Shown here in pieces: positions 1-9,112 of a stretch of DNA of 64,000 bases. Source of the DNA: Sphingomonas sp. RIT328 (GTDB taxonomy: Bacteria; Pseudomonadota; Alphaproteobacteria; Sphingomonadales; Sphingomonadaceae); assembly GCF_000632225.1 (NCBI RefSeq), contig NZ_JFYV01000055.1:94688-158687 (forward strand). Reading direction: 5' to 3'. The position numbers were made by a program, and so were the translations under genes. How positions within the stretch are numbered: the stretch's first letter is position 1; each line of letters opens with the position of its first letter. The notes below the pieces were generated by a model. That model was not told where the DNA came from, searched no databases, and worked only from the letters and a program-made list of their open reading frames with translations.

Positions 1-545
1 TCCTTGCGGCCGCCCGCGGGCGCAGCGGCCGGCGCCGGCGCGGCGGCGGGCGCGGCGTTCGCCGGCTTGGAGGCGGCAGCGGCGGCGACGTCCTCCTTGG
101 TGATGCGGCCGTCCTTGCCGGTGCCGGTGATCGACGCCGGGTCGAGGCCGTATTCGAGCACCGCGCGCCGCACCGACGGCGACAGCGCCGCGGGCGAATC
201 GCCGGCCGGCTCGGCCTGTGCCGGAGCGGGCGTGGCGGCAGGCGCGGCTGCGGGTGCAGGCGCTGCCGCCGGCGCGGCGGCCGGAGCCGGGGCCGCGGCG
301 GCGCCGTCACCCGCCTCGATCGTCGCGAGCATCGCGCCGACCTCGACCGTGTCGCCGACCTTGACCGCATGGCTACCCATCACGCCGGCGACCGGCGAGG
401 GCACCTCGACCGACACCTTGTCGGTTTCGAGGCTGGCGATCGGCTCGTCGACCTTGACCGGGTCGCCGGGCTGCTTGAGCCATTCGCCGACGGTGGCTTC
501 GGTGATCGATTCACCCAGAACGGGTACGGTGACTTCGGTTGCCAT
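1..545 (-). CDS. sucB: Dihydrolipoyllysine succinyltransferase (2-oxoglutarate dehydrogenase E2), N-terminal part
   Basis: E2 core enzyme of the 2-oxoglutarate dehydrogenase complex; it moves the succinyl group from E1 to CoA through a swinging lipoyl arm. The 181 visible residues start MATEVTVPVLGES. They contain a lipoyl domain with the lipoylated lysine in ETDKV (K43), a long Ala/Pro hinge (about residues 82-120), an E3/E1-binding domain (SPSVRRAVLEYGLD...GTGKDGRITKEDV) and a second Ala/Pro hinge. The catalytic domain lies beyond the window edge. The gene begins 51 bp after sucA on the same strand, consistent with an mdh-sucD-sucA-sucB transcription unit. Confidence 0.95.
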   Translation of the reverse strand, partial: MATEVTVPVLGESITEATVGEWLKQPGDPVKVDEPIASLETDKVSVEVPSPVAGVMGSHAVKVGDTVEVGAMLATIEAGDGAAAAPAPAAAPAAAPAPAAAPAATPAPAQAEPAGDSPAALSPSVRRAVLEYGLDPASITGTGKDGRITKEDVAAAAASKPANAAPAAAPAPAAAPAGGRK

Positions 546-596
546 CTCTTGCATCCTTCTCCCCGGGGAGGCGGGGTCTCAATCGGGGAATTTGGG

Positions 597-3569
597 TTAG
601 CTGCCGGGGGCCTGCGTCGGCCGGGCGGTGGTGGTCGATCCCTCGCCGCGGGTGCGGCGGATTTCCTCGCGGACGTTGTGACCGAGCGCGTCGGCGACCA
701 GCGCGCCCTGTTCGGCGGTATGACGCTTCATCAGCCCGGTCGCCGGCGATGCCGCCGCCTGCCGGCCGGCGTACCGCGCCCGCTTGATCGGGCAATTGGC
801 GGCCTTGAGCGATTCCTCGATCAGCGGCTCGACGAAGAACCAATAGCCGTTGTTCTTCGGCTCTTCCTGCGCCCAGACGACGTCCTGCAGATTGGGCATC
901 CGCCCGATCCGGCGGGCGAGCGCATCTCCCGGGAAAGGATAGAGCTGCTCGACGCGGACGATCTGCGTCGTCGTATCGCCGGCGGCGTTGCGCGCCTCGA
1001 TCAAATCATAGGCGACCTTGCCGGTGCACAGCACCAGCCGCGTCGTCTCGGCATCCGCCGCGCCGTTGGTGTCCGACAGCAGCCGCTTGAAGTGGCTGTC
1101 GCCCTGGAAGTCCGCCGCCGCCGACACCGCCAGCTTGTGGCGGAGCAGCGACTTGGGCGTCATCACGATCAGCGGCTTGCGGAAGTTGCGGTGCATCTGC
1201 CGGCGCAGCAGGTGGAAGTAATTGGCCGGCGTGGTGCAGTTCGCGACCTGGATATTGTCCTGCGCGCACGACTGGAGGAAGCGTTCGGGACGCGCCGAGC
1301 TATGCTCCGGCCCCTGCCCTTCGTAGCCGTGCGGCAGCAGCATGACGAGGCCGTTGGCGCGCAGCCACTTGGATTCGCCGCTGGTGATGAACTGGTCGAT
1401 CATGATCTGCGCGCCGTTGACGAAGTCGCCGAACTGCGCCTCCCACATCACCAGCGTCTTGGGGTCGGCGAGCGCATAGCCATATTCGAAGCCGAGCACG
1501 CCATATTCGGACAGCGGGCTGTCGAGCACCTCGAACCGGCCATGCTCGACCGTGGTCAGCGGCACATATTTGTGCTCGTCGGTCTGGTCCACCCAGACGG
1601 CATGACGCTGCGAGAAGGTGCCGCGGCCCGAATCCTGACCCGACAGGCGCACGCCATAGCCTTCCGACAGCAGCGAGCCGAAGGCCAGTGCCTCGCCGGT
1701 CGCCCAGTCGAAATTCTCGCCGGTCTTGAACATCTGCCGCTTGGCATCGATCACGCGCGCCAGCGTCTTGTGGATCTGGATGCCCTCGGGCACCGTGGTC
1801 AGCGTGCGGCCGAGCGCGTCGAACAGCTTGAGCTCGATCCCCGTCTCGACGTTGCGCCGCTCGCTGCCGCCGTCGGTCGGTGCCGACAGGCCCGACCAGC
1901 GGCCGGCGAACCAGTCCGCCTTGTTCGGCTTGTAGCTCGCGCCCGCCTCGAACTCGCCTTCGAGCAGGGTGGTGTACTGGTTGACCTTGTCGTCGAGCCA
2001 CGCCTGGTCGATCACGCCCTCGGCGATCAGCCGCTTGGCGTAGATCTCGCTGACGCCGGGGTGCTGACGGATGACGTTGTACATCAGCGGCTGGGTGAAG
2101 CCCGGCTCGTCGCCCTCGTTATGGCCGAAGCGGCGATAGCACCACATGTCGATGACGATGTCGCGGTGGAACTTCTGGCGGAATTCGATCGCCATCTTGG
2201 TGGCGAAGGTCACCGCCTCGGGATCGTCGCCGTTGACGTGGAACACCGGCGCCTGGACGCCCTTCGCCACATCCGACGGATAGGGCGAGGAGCGCGCGAA
2301 TTGCGGGCTGGTGGTGAAGCCGACCTGGTTGTTGATGATGAAATGGACGCAGCCGCCGGTATTGTAGCCGCGGATGCCCGAGAAGCCGAGGCATTCCCAG
2401 ACGATCCCCTGCCCCGCGAAGGCCGCGTCGCCGTGGATCAGCACCGGCAGCGAGGCGACGTGATCGCTGAGATCATTGGCCAGCGTCTGGATCGCGCGCG
2501 TCTTGCCGAGCACGACCGGGTCCGCCGCCTCGAGGTGCGACGGATTGGCGACCAGCGACATATGCACCTTGTGCCCGTCGAACTCGCGGTCGGTCGAGGT
2601 GCCGAGGTGATATTTGACGTCGCCCGAGCCGCCGATCTCATCGGGATTGGCCGAGCCGCCGGCGAATTCGTGGAAGATGACGCGCAGCGGCTTCGCCATG
2701 ACGTTGGCGAGCACGTTGAGCCGGCCGCGATGCGCCATGCCGAACACCATCTCGCGCACGCCGGCCTGGCCGCCGTATTTGATGACGCTTTCGAGCGCTG
2801 GGATCATGCTCTCGCCGCCGTCGAGGCCGAAGCGCTTGGTCCCGACATATTTCTTGCCGAGGAACTTCTCCCACTGCTCCGCCTCGATCACCTTGCTGAG
2901 GATCGCGCGCTTGCCGTCGGTGCTGAACTCGATCGCCTTGTCCTTGCCCTCCATGCGGTCCTGCAGGAAGCGGCGCTCCTCGACGTCGACGATATGCATA
3001 TATTCGAGGCCGACGTTGCCGCAGTAATTGCGGCGCAGCGTGTCGACCAGCTCGCGCACCGTCGCCCATTCGAAGCCGAGCGTGCCGCCGAGATAGATCG
3101 GCCGATCGAGGTCGGCGTCGGTGAAGCCGTGATATTCGGTGCGCAGATCCTCGGGCATTTCGCGACGCGACAGGCCGAGCGGATCGAGATTGGCGGCGAG
3201 ATGACCGCGGACGCGATAGGTGCGGACCAGCATCTGCGCGCGGATCGCATCGCCCGCCGCCTTGATGATGTCCTCCCTGGACGGCGCCGCCGTCGGTGCC
3301 GCGGCGGGCTTGCCGCCCTTGGCGGGCTTGGGGGCGGGCTCCATCTGCGTCGGGTCGAGCCCGGCGGTCAGATCGTCGGTGGTCGACAAGGGCCAGCGCT
3401 TGTTGGTCCAGCTCGGACCGCCGCTGCCTGCCTCCAGGCCTTCGAAGAAGCCGCGCCAGCCGAGATCGACCGACGACTGGTCGGCCTGATATTTGGCGTA
3501 GAGCGCCTCGATGAACTGGGGAGACACGCCTGCGGCGATGTCGCTGAAATCCTGACCTTCGTAGCCCAT
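597..3569 (-). CDS. sucA: 2-oxoglutarate dehydrogenase E1 component
   Basis: Thiamine-diphosphate-dependent E1 subunit (990 aa, normal for the family) that decarboxylates 2-oxoglutarate and succinylates the E2 lipoyl arm in the TCA cycle. The N-terminus (SPQFIEALYAKYQ) matches the E1 E2-interaction segment. Family motifs seen include the GMAHRGRLNVLANV block, HGDAAFAGQGIVWE, HFIINNQVGFTTSP, the GDDPEAV thiamine-binding area and a C-terminal QEEPKNNGYW block. The ATG beginning MGYEGQDFSD is the first in-frame start after sucD. It lies between sucD and sucB on one strand. A pair of CTCTCCC-type palindromes sits in the 154-bp gap before it. Confidence 0.97.
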   Translation of the reverse strand: MGYEGQDFSDIAAGVSPQFIEALYAKYQADQSSVDLGWRGFFEGLEAGSGGPSWTNKRWPLSTTDDLTAGLDPTQMEPAPKPAKGGKPAAAPTAAPSREDIIKAAGDAIRAQMLVRTYRVRGHLAANLDPLGLSRREMPEDLRTEYHGFTDADLDRPIYLGGTLGFEWATVRELVDTLRRNYCGNVGLEYMHIVDVEERRFLQDRMEGKDKAIEFSTDGKRAILSKVIEAEQWEKFLGKKYVGTKRFGLDGGESMIPALESVIKYGGQAGVREMVFGMAHRGRLNVLANVMAKPLRVIFHEFAGGSANPDEIGGSGDVKYHLGTSTDREFDGHKVHMSLVANPSHLEAADPVVLGKTRAIQTLANDLSDHVASLPVLIHGDAAFAGQGIVWECLGFSGIRGYNTGGCVHFIINNQVGFTTSPQFARSSPYPSDVAKGVQAPVFHVNGDDPEAVTFATKMAIEFRQKFHRDIVIDMWCYRRFGHNEGDEPGFTQPLMYNVIRQHPGVSEIYAKRLIAEGVIDQAWLDDKVNQYTTLLEGEFEAGASYKPNKADWFAGRWSGLSAPTDGGSERRNVETGIELKLFDALGRTLTTVPEGIQIHKTLARVIDAKRQMFKTGENFDWATGEALAFGSLLSEGYGVRLSGQDSGRGTFSQRHAVWVDQTDEHKYVPLTTVEHGRFEVLDSPLSEYGVLGFEYGYALADPKTLVMWEAQFGDFVNGAQIMIDQFITSGESKWLRANGLVMLLPHGYEGQGPEHSSARPERFLQSCAQDNIQVANCTTPANYFHLLRRQMHRNFRKPLIVMTPKSLLRHKLAVSAAADFQGDSHFKRLLSDTNGAADAETTRLVLCTGKVAYDLIEARNAAGDTTTQIVRVEQLYPFPGDALARRIGRMPNLQDVVWAQEEPKNNGYWFFVEPLIEESLKAANCPIKRARYAGRQAAASPATGLMKRHTAEQGALVADALGHNVREEIRRTRGEGSTTTARPTQAPGS

Positions 3570-3585
3570 GGTCTTCTTCCTGTTC

Positions 3586-3718
3586 CCTTCTCCCAGCGGG
3601 AGAAGGAGGGGCCCGCCCGCGACAGCGGGTGGGAGGATGAGGGCGAGCGTGGCGCGATGCCCTCACCCTTGTGCCGCCCCGGGGCGGCTCCCTCCCTCTC
3701 CCGGTGGGAGAGGGAGGG
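3586..3718. repeat. Two CTCTCCC/GGGAGAG intergenic palindromes between sucD and sucA
   Basis: Hairpin one pairs 3586-3594 with 3598-3606. Hairpin two is a perfect 13-bp stem, 3690-3702 with 3706-3718, around a GGT loop. The same sequence type recurs at 21762-21820 and 21989-22027 in this window, so this is a dispersed palindromic family rather than a gene-specific terminator. It may still attenuate or process the sucD-sucA transcript. Confidence 0.8.
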
Positions 3719-3723
3719 TTGCA

Positions 3724-4608
<885 letters not shown>

Positions 4609-4659
4609 CTCGGTTCTCTTCCTCACTGTGCTAGCGCAGATACGGCAGCGCCAATTGTG

Positions 4660-4953
4660 TCATCCGAACACGGACTCGAACAGGTCGAGCCAGTCGGGGT
4701 TTTTCTCTTCGATCAGCCGCAGCTTCCAGTCGCGGTTCCACTTCTTGAGCTGGCGCTCGCGGTATAGCGCGGCCTCCAGATCGTCATGAACTTCGTACCA
4801 GACGAGTAACGTACAGCCGTATGTCTTGGTGAAGCCGTCGATCAGGCCATTCCGGTGCTGGTAGACACGGGCAGCGAGATCGTTCGTTACACCTGTATAG
4901 ATCGTTCCGTTGAGCCGGCTCGCCATCATGTAGACGTAGCCGGCCTTGTTCAC
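4660..4953 (-). CDS. GIY-YIG nuclease domain protein
   Basis: Small 97-aa protein built on a single GIY-YIG domain: GYVYMMASR, then TIYTGVTNDLAARVYQHR with the catalytic Arg, and a later Glu in the ALYRERQLKKW segment. Stand-alone members of this family are putative endonucleases of unknown cellular role. I chose the GTG at 4953 because the longer frame to an ATG at 5022 runs through a dispersed palindromic repeat and would add non-conserved residues. It sits between mdh and sucD, where sucC would be expected, with the repeat pair directly upstream, which suggests insertion into an older operon. Confidence 0.8.
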   Translation of the reverse strand: MNKAGYVYMMASRLNGTIYTGVTNDLAARVYQHRNGLIDGFTKTYGCTLLVWYEVHDDLEAALYRERQLKKWNRDWKLRLIEEKNPDWLDLFESVFG

Positions 4954-4964
4954 CGTTCGCCCCG

Positions 4965-5022
4965 ATGTGCTCCCGCGAAGGCGGGAGCCCAGTCCTGGGT
5001 CCCCGCCTTCGCGGGGACACAT
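4965..5022. repeat. Dispersed palindromic repeat (REP-like pair), copy 1
   Basis: Two 28-bp arms, 4965-4992 and 4995-5022, form a near-perfect inverted repeat around a 2-bp centre. The core is CCCGCGAAGGCGGG, and the mismatches are partly compensatory. Related arms with the core CCGGCGAAGGCCGG occur at 7369-7457 and 25658-25749. Confidence 0.8.
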
Positions 5023-5040
5023 GGGTCCGTCGGGCGCACC

Positions 5041-6003
5041 TTACTTCAGCGTTTCGTCGATCCCCTTGCAGGCTTCGAGCAGTTCCTTGACAGCATCGAC
5101 CGAGACGGTGAGGTTCTCCTTCGCCTCGTCGTCGAGCGCGATCTCGACGATCTGCTCGACGCCGCCGGCCCCGATCACCACCGGCACGCCGACATAGAGG
5201 TCGTTGACGCCATACTGACCGTCTACATAGGCCGCCGCCGGCAGCACGCGCTTCTGGTCGTAGAGATAGGCTTCGGCCATCGCGATGCCGCTGGTCGCCG
5301 GGGCATAATAAGCCGAGCCGGTCTTGAGCAGGCCGACGATCTCGCCGCCGCCGCCGCGCGTGCGCTTGACGATCGCGTCGATCTTCTCCTGGCTCGACCG
5401 GCCCATCTTAATGAGGTCGGGAACCGGGATGCCGGAGACGGTGGAATAGGAGATGACCGGCACCATCGTGTCGCCATGGCCGCCGAGCACGAAGCTGGTG
5501 ACGTCCTTGACCGAGACCTGGAACTCCTCGGCGAGGAAGTGGCTGAAGCGCGCCGAGTCGAGCACACCGGCCATGCCGACGACCTTGTTGTGCGGCAGGC
5601 CGGAAAATTCGCGCAGCGCCCAGACCATCGCGTCGAGCGGGTTGGTGATGCAGATCACGAAGGCGTCGGGCGCATTCGCCTTGATGCCCTCGCCGACCGC
5701 CTTCATCACCTTGAGGTTGATGCCGAGCAGATCGTCGCGGCTCATGCCGGGCTTGCGCGCGACGCCGGCGGTGACGATGATCACGTCGGCACCGGCGATG
5801 TCAGCATAATCGTTCGAACCGATGATCTTGGCGTCGAAGCCCTCGACCGGGCCGCACTGCGACAGATCAAGCGCCTTGCCCTGCGGCACGCCTTCGACGA
5901 CGTCGAACAGCACGATGTCGCCGAGGTTCTTCAATGCCGCGAGGTGCGCGAGCGTGCCGCCGATGTTACCGGCGCCGATCAGCGCGATCTTCTTGCGAGC
6001 CAT
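5041..6003 (-). CDS. mdh: Malate dehydrogenase
   Basis: NAD-dependent malate dehydrogenase (320 aa) of the LDH-like type, oxidising malate to oxaloacetate. It has the Rossmann motif IGAGNIGG at residues 9-16, the Asp that selects NAD at the end of beta-2 (VLFDV), and the catalytic His in GGHGDTMVP. The start MARKKIALIG is typical of the family and preferred over an ATG 13 codons upstream. First gene of the likely mdh-(GIY-YIG)-sucD-sucA-sucB unit, with a short AT-rich upstream region at 6004-6124. Confidence 0.96.
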   Translation of the reverse strand: MARKKIALIGAGNIGGTLAHLAALKNLGDIVLFDVVEGVPQGKALDLSQCGPVEGFDAKIIGSNDYADIAGADVIIVTAGVARKPGMSRDDLLGINLKVMKAVGEGIKANAPDAFVICITNPLDAMVWALREFSGLPHNKVVGMAGVLDSARFSHFLAEEFQVSVKDVTSFVLGGHGDTMVPVISYSTVSGIPVPDLIKMGRSSQEKIDAIVKRTRGGGGEIVGLLKTGSAYYAPATSGIAMAEAYLYDQKRVLPAAAYVDGQYGVNDLYVGVPVVIGAGGVEQIVEIALDDEAKENLTVSVDAVKELLEACKGIDETLK

Positions 6004-6089
6004 CCAATCCATCTCCGTTACAGGCAGGGCGTGATTGGTCACGCCGGTTACGCCCGTTTTGCGCGTCCGGCAACCGCTAAACGGTATCG

Positions 6090-6103
6090 GTTAAAAGTTT
6101 AAC
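6090..6103. promoter_or_regulatory. GTTAAA-AG-TTTAAC inverted repeat upstream of mdh
   Basis: A perfect 6-bp inverted repeat with a 2-bp spacer lies 87 bp upstream of the mdh start, in one of the few AT-rich stretches nearby. It is placed as a promoter-proximal operator for the mdh-suc unit would be, but no regulator can be assigned from the sequence alone. Confidence 0.3.
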
Positions 6104-6124
6104 TGATAATGGTTCGCAGGTGCA

Positions 6125-7222
6125 TTAGACGCTGCCATGGCCCTGCGCGAGATAATCTTCGGAGCGCATTTCCTCCAGCCGGCTGACCGTCCGCTGGAAT
6201 TCGAACCGCCCGTCGCCGGTCGGGTAGAGCGCCTCGGGCTCGGCATCGGCGGCGGCGAGCAGCTTGACCTTATACTCGTAGAGCGCGTCGATCAGCGTGA
6301 CGAAGCGCGCCGCCTCGTCGCGGTTCTCCGGGCCGAGCCGGGGGATGCCGACGAGGATCACCGTGTGATAGCGCCGCGCCACCGCGAGATAGTCGGCCGC
6401 ACCGCGCGCCGCGCCGCACAGCTTCTTGAACGAGAAGACCGCAACGCCTTTCAGCGTCTTGGGGACATGGAGCGTGCGGCCCTGGACGACGAGATCCTCG
6501 GACGGGATCGGCTCGGTCACCTCGTGATCGGTGAGGCGGAAGAAGGCCGCGGACAGATCCGCCGTCGCCGCGGGGCCGTTCGGCACGAGCCAGATGTTCT
6601 GCTGGCCGAGCCGGTCGCGGCGATAGTCGATCGGGCCGTTGAGCGTGACGACGTCGAGCTTCGCCTCGATCAGCGCGATGAACGGCAGGAAATGTTCGCG
6701 GTTGAGGCCATTCTTGTAGAGATCGGCGGGCGCGCGGTTCGACGTGGTGACCATCGTCACGCCGGCGGCGAGCAGAGCGGTGAACAGCCGGCTGAGGATC
6801 ATCGCATCGGGCGAATTGGTCACCATCATCTCGTCGAAGGCCAGCAGCCGCGTCTCCTCGGCCAGCGCGGCGGCGACCGGGGCGATCGGATCGCCGGCTT
6901 CCTTGCGCCGTTCGATCGCGATGCGTCCGTGCACCTCGATCATGAATTCGGCGAAATGGACGCGGCGCTTCTTCTCGATCGCGACATTGGCGAAGAACAG
7001 GTCCATCAGCATCGACTTGCCGCGGCCGACGTCGCCGAACATGTAGACGCCGCGCGCCGCGTCGCCGCCGCGCCCGGTCAGCCGCCCGAGCCAGCCGCGC
7101 TTCGGCGGCGTTTCCAGCGCGCTGGCGAGCGTGTCGAGGCGGAGCGCGGCGGTGCGCTGCTCGGCGTCGGGCCGCAGCTCGCCGGCGGCGACCAGCGCGT
7201 CATAGGCGGCGAGGACCTTCAT
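6125..7222 (-). CDS. zapE: Cell division protein ZapE (AFG1-like ATPase)
   Basis: AFG1/ZapE P-loop ATPase of 365 aa. In E. coli ZapE acts at the Z-ring under stress, and mitochondrial AFG1 homologues act in protein quality control. Walker A is GDVGRGKS (63-70), following VYMF; next come the HFAEFMIEVHGRI segment and the Walker B LLAFDEMMV. The MTTSNRAPADLYKNGLNREHFLPFI block is diagnostic. It lies between sdhB and mdh, an association common in alphaproteobacteria. Confidence 0.93.
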   Translation of the reverse strand: MKVLAAYDALVAAGELRPDAEQRTAALRLDTLASALETPPKRGWLGRLTGRGGDAARGVYMFGDVGRGKSMLMDLFFANVAIEKKRRVHFAEFMIEVHGRIAIERRKEAGDPIAPVAAALAEETRLLAFDEMMVTNSPDAMILSRLFTALLAAGVTMVTTSNRAPADLYKNGLNREHFLPFIALIEAKLDVVTLNGPIDYRRDRLGQQNIWLVPNGPAATADLSAAFFRLTDHEVTEPIPSEDLVVQGRTLHVPKTLKGVAVFSFKKLCGAARGAADYLAVARRYHTVILVGIPRLGPENRDEAARFVTLIDALYEYKVKLLAAADAEPEALYPTGDGRFEFQRTVSRLEEMRSEDYLAQGHGSV

Positions 7223-7368
7223 GCTGGCTCCTGCGATCGGATAGAGAGGTAATAGACGCGGCGGCGAGACTTACGGGGCGGCGGCATAAGCTTGCGCACG
7301 CGAGCGGCGGCTGCCTTGGAAAATCACGCCCGATCCGCGCGAAGCGCGGAGCCGCTCCTAACACCGCG

Positions 7369-7457
7369 CCACCCCGGCAAAGGCCGGGGTCCCGGTGCAA
7401 GAGCGTGCGAGGGGTGCTCTACGTCCCCCGACCGGACCCCGGCCTTCGCCGGGGTGG
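7369..7457. repeat. Dispersed palindromic repeat pair, copy 2, in the sdhB-zapE gap
   Basis: The 333-bp gap between zapE and sdhB holds two 24-bp inverted arms, 7369-7392 and 7434-7457, with one mismatch and the core CCGGCAAAGGCCGG / CCGGCCTTCGCCGG. A smaller hairpin (CCGCGC-GAA-GCGCGG) lies at 7335-7350. I see no gene in this gap. Confidence 0.8.
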
Positions 7458-7555
7458 GCAAATGGTAGTGTGACGGACAAGCTACAATCGCAGCCAAGGG
7501 CTCAGCCAGTCCACCGGCGCGTCCAACATCATGGCCGCCGGGCGCTTCGTCCCCC

Positions 7556-8341
7556 TTACAGAATCCGCTCGGCTTCCATCTTCTTGATCTCGGCGATCGC
7601 CTTGGCCGGGTTGAGCCCCTTGGGGCAGGTGTTGGCGCAGTTCATGATCGTGTGGCAGCGATAGAGGCGGAACGGATCCTCGAGCTGGTCGAGCCGTTCG
7701 CCGGTCATCTCGTCGCGGCTGTCGGCGAGCCAGCGATAGGCCTGGAGCAGGATCGCCGGGCCGAGGAACTTGTCGGCATTCCACCAATAGCTCGGGCAGG
7801 AGGTCGAGCAGCAGGCGCACAGGATGCACTCGTAGAGGCCGTCGAGCTTGGCGCGGTCGTCCGGCGACTGGAGCCGCTCCTTGCCCGAGGGCGGCGGGCT
7901 GACCGTCTGCATCCACGGCTTGATCGAGCTATATTGCGCGTAGAAGTGCGTGAAGTCGGGGACGAGGTCCTTGATCACGTCCATCGCCGGCAGCGGGGTG
8001 ATCTTCACCTCGCCCTTCACGTCCTCGATCGCGGTGGTGCAGGCGAGGCCGTTGCGCCCGTCGATGTTCATCGAGCAGGAGCCGCAGATGCCCTCGCGGC
8101 ACGAGCGGCGGAAGGTCAGCGAACTGTCCTGCTCCGCCTTCATCTTGATCAGCGCGTCGAGCACCATCGGCCCGCATTCGTCGAGGTTGATCTCGAACGT
8201 GTCGTAGCGCGGGTTCTCGCCGGTGTCGGGATCGTAGCGATAGACCTTGAAGGTCTTGATGCGCTTCGCGTCGCCGGTCGCCTTATGGACCTTGCCCTTC
8301 GCCTTGACCTTGCTGTTCTTGGGCAGGGTGAACTCGGCCAT
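7556..8341 (-). CDS. sdhB: Succinate dehydrogenase iron-sulfur subunit
   Basis: Iron-sulfur subunit (261 aa) of complex II, carrying electrons from the flavoprotein SdhA to quinone at the membrane. The plant-type [2Fe-2S] motif CREGICGSC plus GLACTT is followed by two bacterial ferredoxin-type clusters, CILCACCSTSCP and CHTIMNCANTCPKG, giving the usual [2Fe-2S], [4Fe-4S] and [3Fe-4S] set. The start MAEFTLPKNSK fits the family. sdhA, sdhC and sdhD are not next to it; the upstream neighbour is a ClpP-like gene. Confidence 0.96.
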   Translation of the reverse strand: MAEFTLPKNSKVKAKGKVHKATGDAKRIKTFKVYRYDPDTGENPRYDTFEINLDECGPMVLDALIKMKAEQDSSLTFRRSCREGICGSCSMNIDGRNGLACTTAIEDVKGEVKITPLPAMDVIKDLVPDFTHFYAQYSSIKPWMQTVSPPPSGKERLQSPDDRAKLDGLYECILCACCSTSCPSYWWNADKFLGPAILLQAYRWLADSRDEMTGERLDQLEDPFRLYRCHTIMNCANTCPKGLNPAKAIAEIKKMEAERIL

Positions 8342-8421
8342 GGCCGCAACGCTCCTCTAAATGCTGCGTTGCGGCTATGCCTTTCGTCGGGCTTTCGCAA
8401 CCCCTGAGAGATAGGTCGCGG

Positions 8422-9003
8422 TCAGATCACATCAAGAACGAGGCCGCGGTCGCGCGCCTCCTCGGCCTCGATATACCAGTTGGACGGCGCCTTGCGCTGC
8501 AGCTCCTCGAACGGCACCGCCGAACCGCGGACGATCTCGCGAAAGCCTTCCTCCTGGATCTTGATCGATTCCTCGATCTCGTGGAGCTTCGCCTTGAGCA
8601 CCGCGGGCAAGGTGGTGAGCGGGCCGGACAATTGGATGCTGCTGCTCATCAGCCGCTCGTGCAGCATCAGCCGCGTGCCGCGGGTGAGGAAGCGCGTCTC
8701 GACCGGGAAGGCCGCCATGAAGGTGGCGCCGGCGGAATAGACCGCGACCTTGCCGAGGAACAGCGTCTCGCGCCCGGTATAGTCGCGCAAAAGCCGGATA
8801 TCGTCGCCCATCGCCCGCCCCATCTCCGGATCGCCGCCGAGCGTGGTCAGCGACACGACGATCGGCCCCTCCGTCGGCGCGGCGGCGAGCTGCGTCTTGA
8901 AGCGGGCGTACATCATCTCGTCGACGGTGCCGTGCAGCTGGATGTGCGGGACCGCGAGCAGGGGATATTTGCTGGCGACGTTGGCGCGGGGATCTTCGGT
9001 CAT
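8422..9003 (-). CDS. ClpP-like (peptidase family S14-type) serine protease
   Basis: 193-aa protein of the ClpP/crotonase fold. It keeps a Ser in a VYSAGAT context (S90) and a His in MLHERLM (H115), the spacing expected for the ClpP nucleophile and base. The classic GQAASMGA signature is altered, so it is a divergent ClpP relative rather than the housekeeping subunit, and no clpX or clpA is nearby. The start MTEDPRANV is the last ATG before conserved sequence. It is divergent from an SDR gene; the 109-bp spacer holds two EcfG-like promoter motifs. Confidence 0.8.
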   Translation of the reverse strand: MTEDPRANVASKYPLLAVPHIQLHGTVDEMMYARFKTQLAAAPTEGPIVVSLTTLGGDPEMGRAMGDDIRLLRDYTGRETLFLGKVAVYSAGATFMAAFPVETRFLTRGTRLMLHERLMSSSIQLSGPLTTLPAVLKAKLHEIEESIKIQEEGFREIVRGSAVPFEELQRKAPSNWYIEAEEARDRGLVLDVI

Positions 9004-9012
9004 GCCGCGGCG

Positions 9013-9037
9013 AACCGTCGCACCCGCGCAAGGTTCC
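9013..9037 (-). promoter_or_regulatory. EcfG-like promoter motif facing the ClpP-like gene
   Basis: On the minus strand GGAAC (9037-9033) is followed after 17 nt by GTT (9015-9013). This is the GGAAC-N16/17-(C)GTT pattern of the alphaproteobacterial general stress sigma factor EcfG, with G in place of the usual C before GTT. The predicted leader before the ATG at 9003 would be only a few bases, which weakens the call. Confidence 0.3.
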
Positions 9038-9059
9038 GGCGGCGGCGGACAACATAAGC

Positions 9060-9084
9060 GGAACCCCTCCCCGCCGGGGCGGTT
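9060..9084 (+). promoter_or_regulatory. EcfG-like promoter motif facing the SDR gene
   Basis: GGAAC at 9060-9064, a 17-nt spacer and GTT at 9082-9084 match the EcfG general-stress consensus except for the base before GTT. A start near 9091 would leave about 22 nt of leader before the GTG at 9113. Confidence 0.45.
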
Positions 9085-9112
9085 GAGGGACGACCCAACA
9101 GCAGGATATCGC

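Noticed and set aside
4954..5022. Longer N-terminus for the GIY-YIG protein starting at the ATG at 5022
   Set aside because: The added codons lie inside a dispersed palindromic repeat and do not resemble the family.
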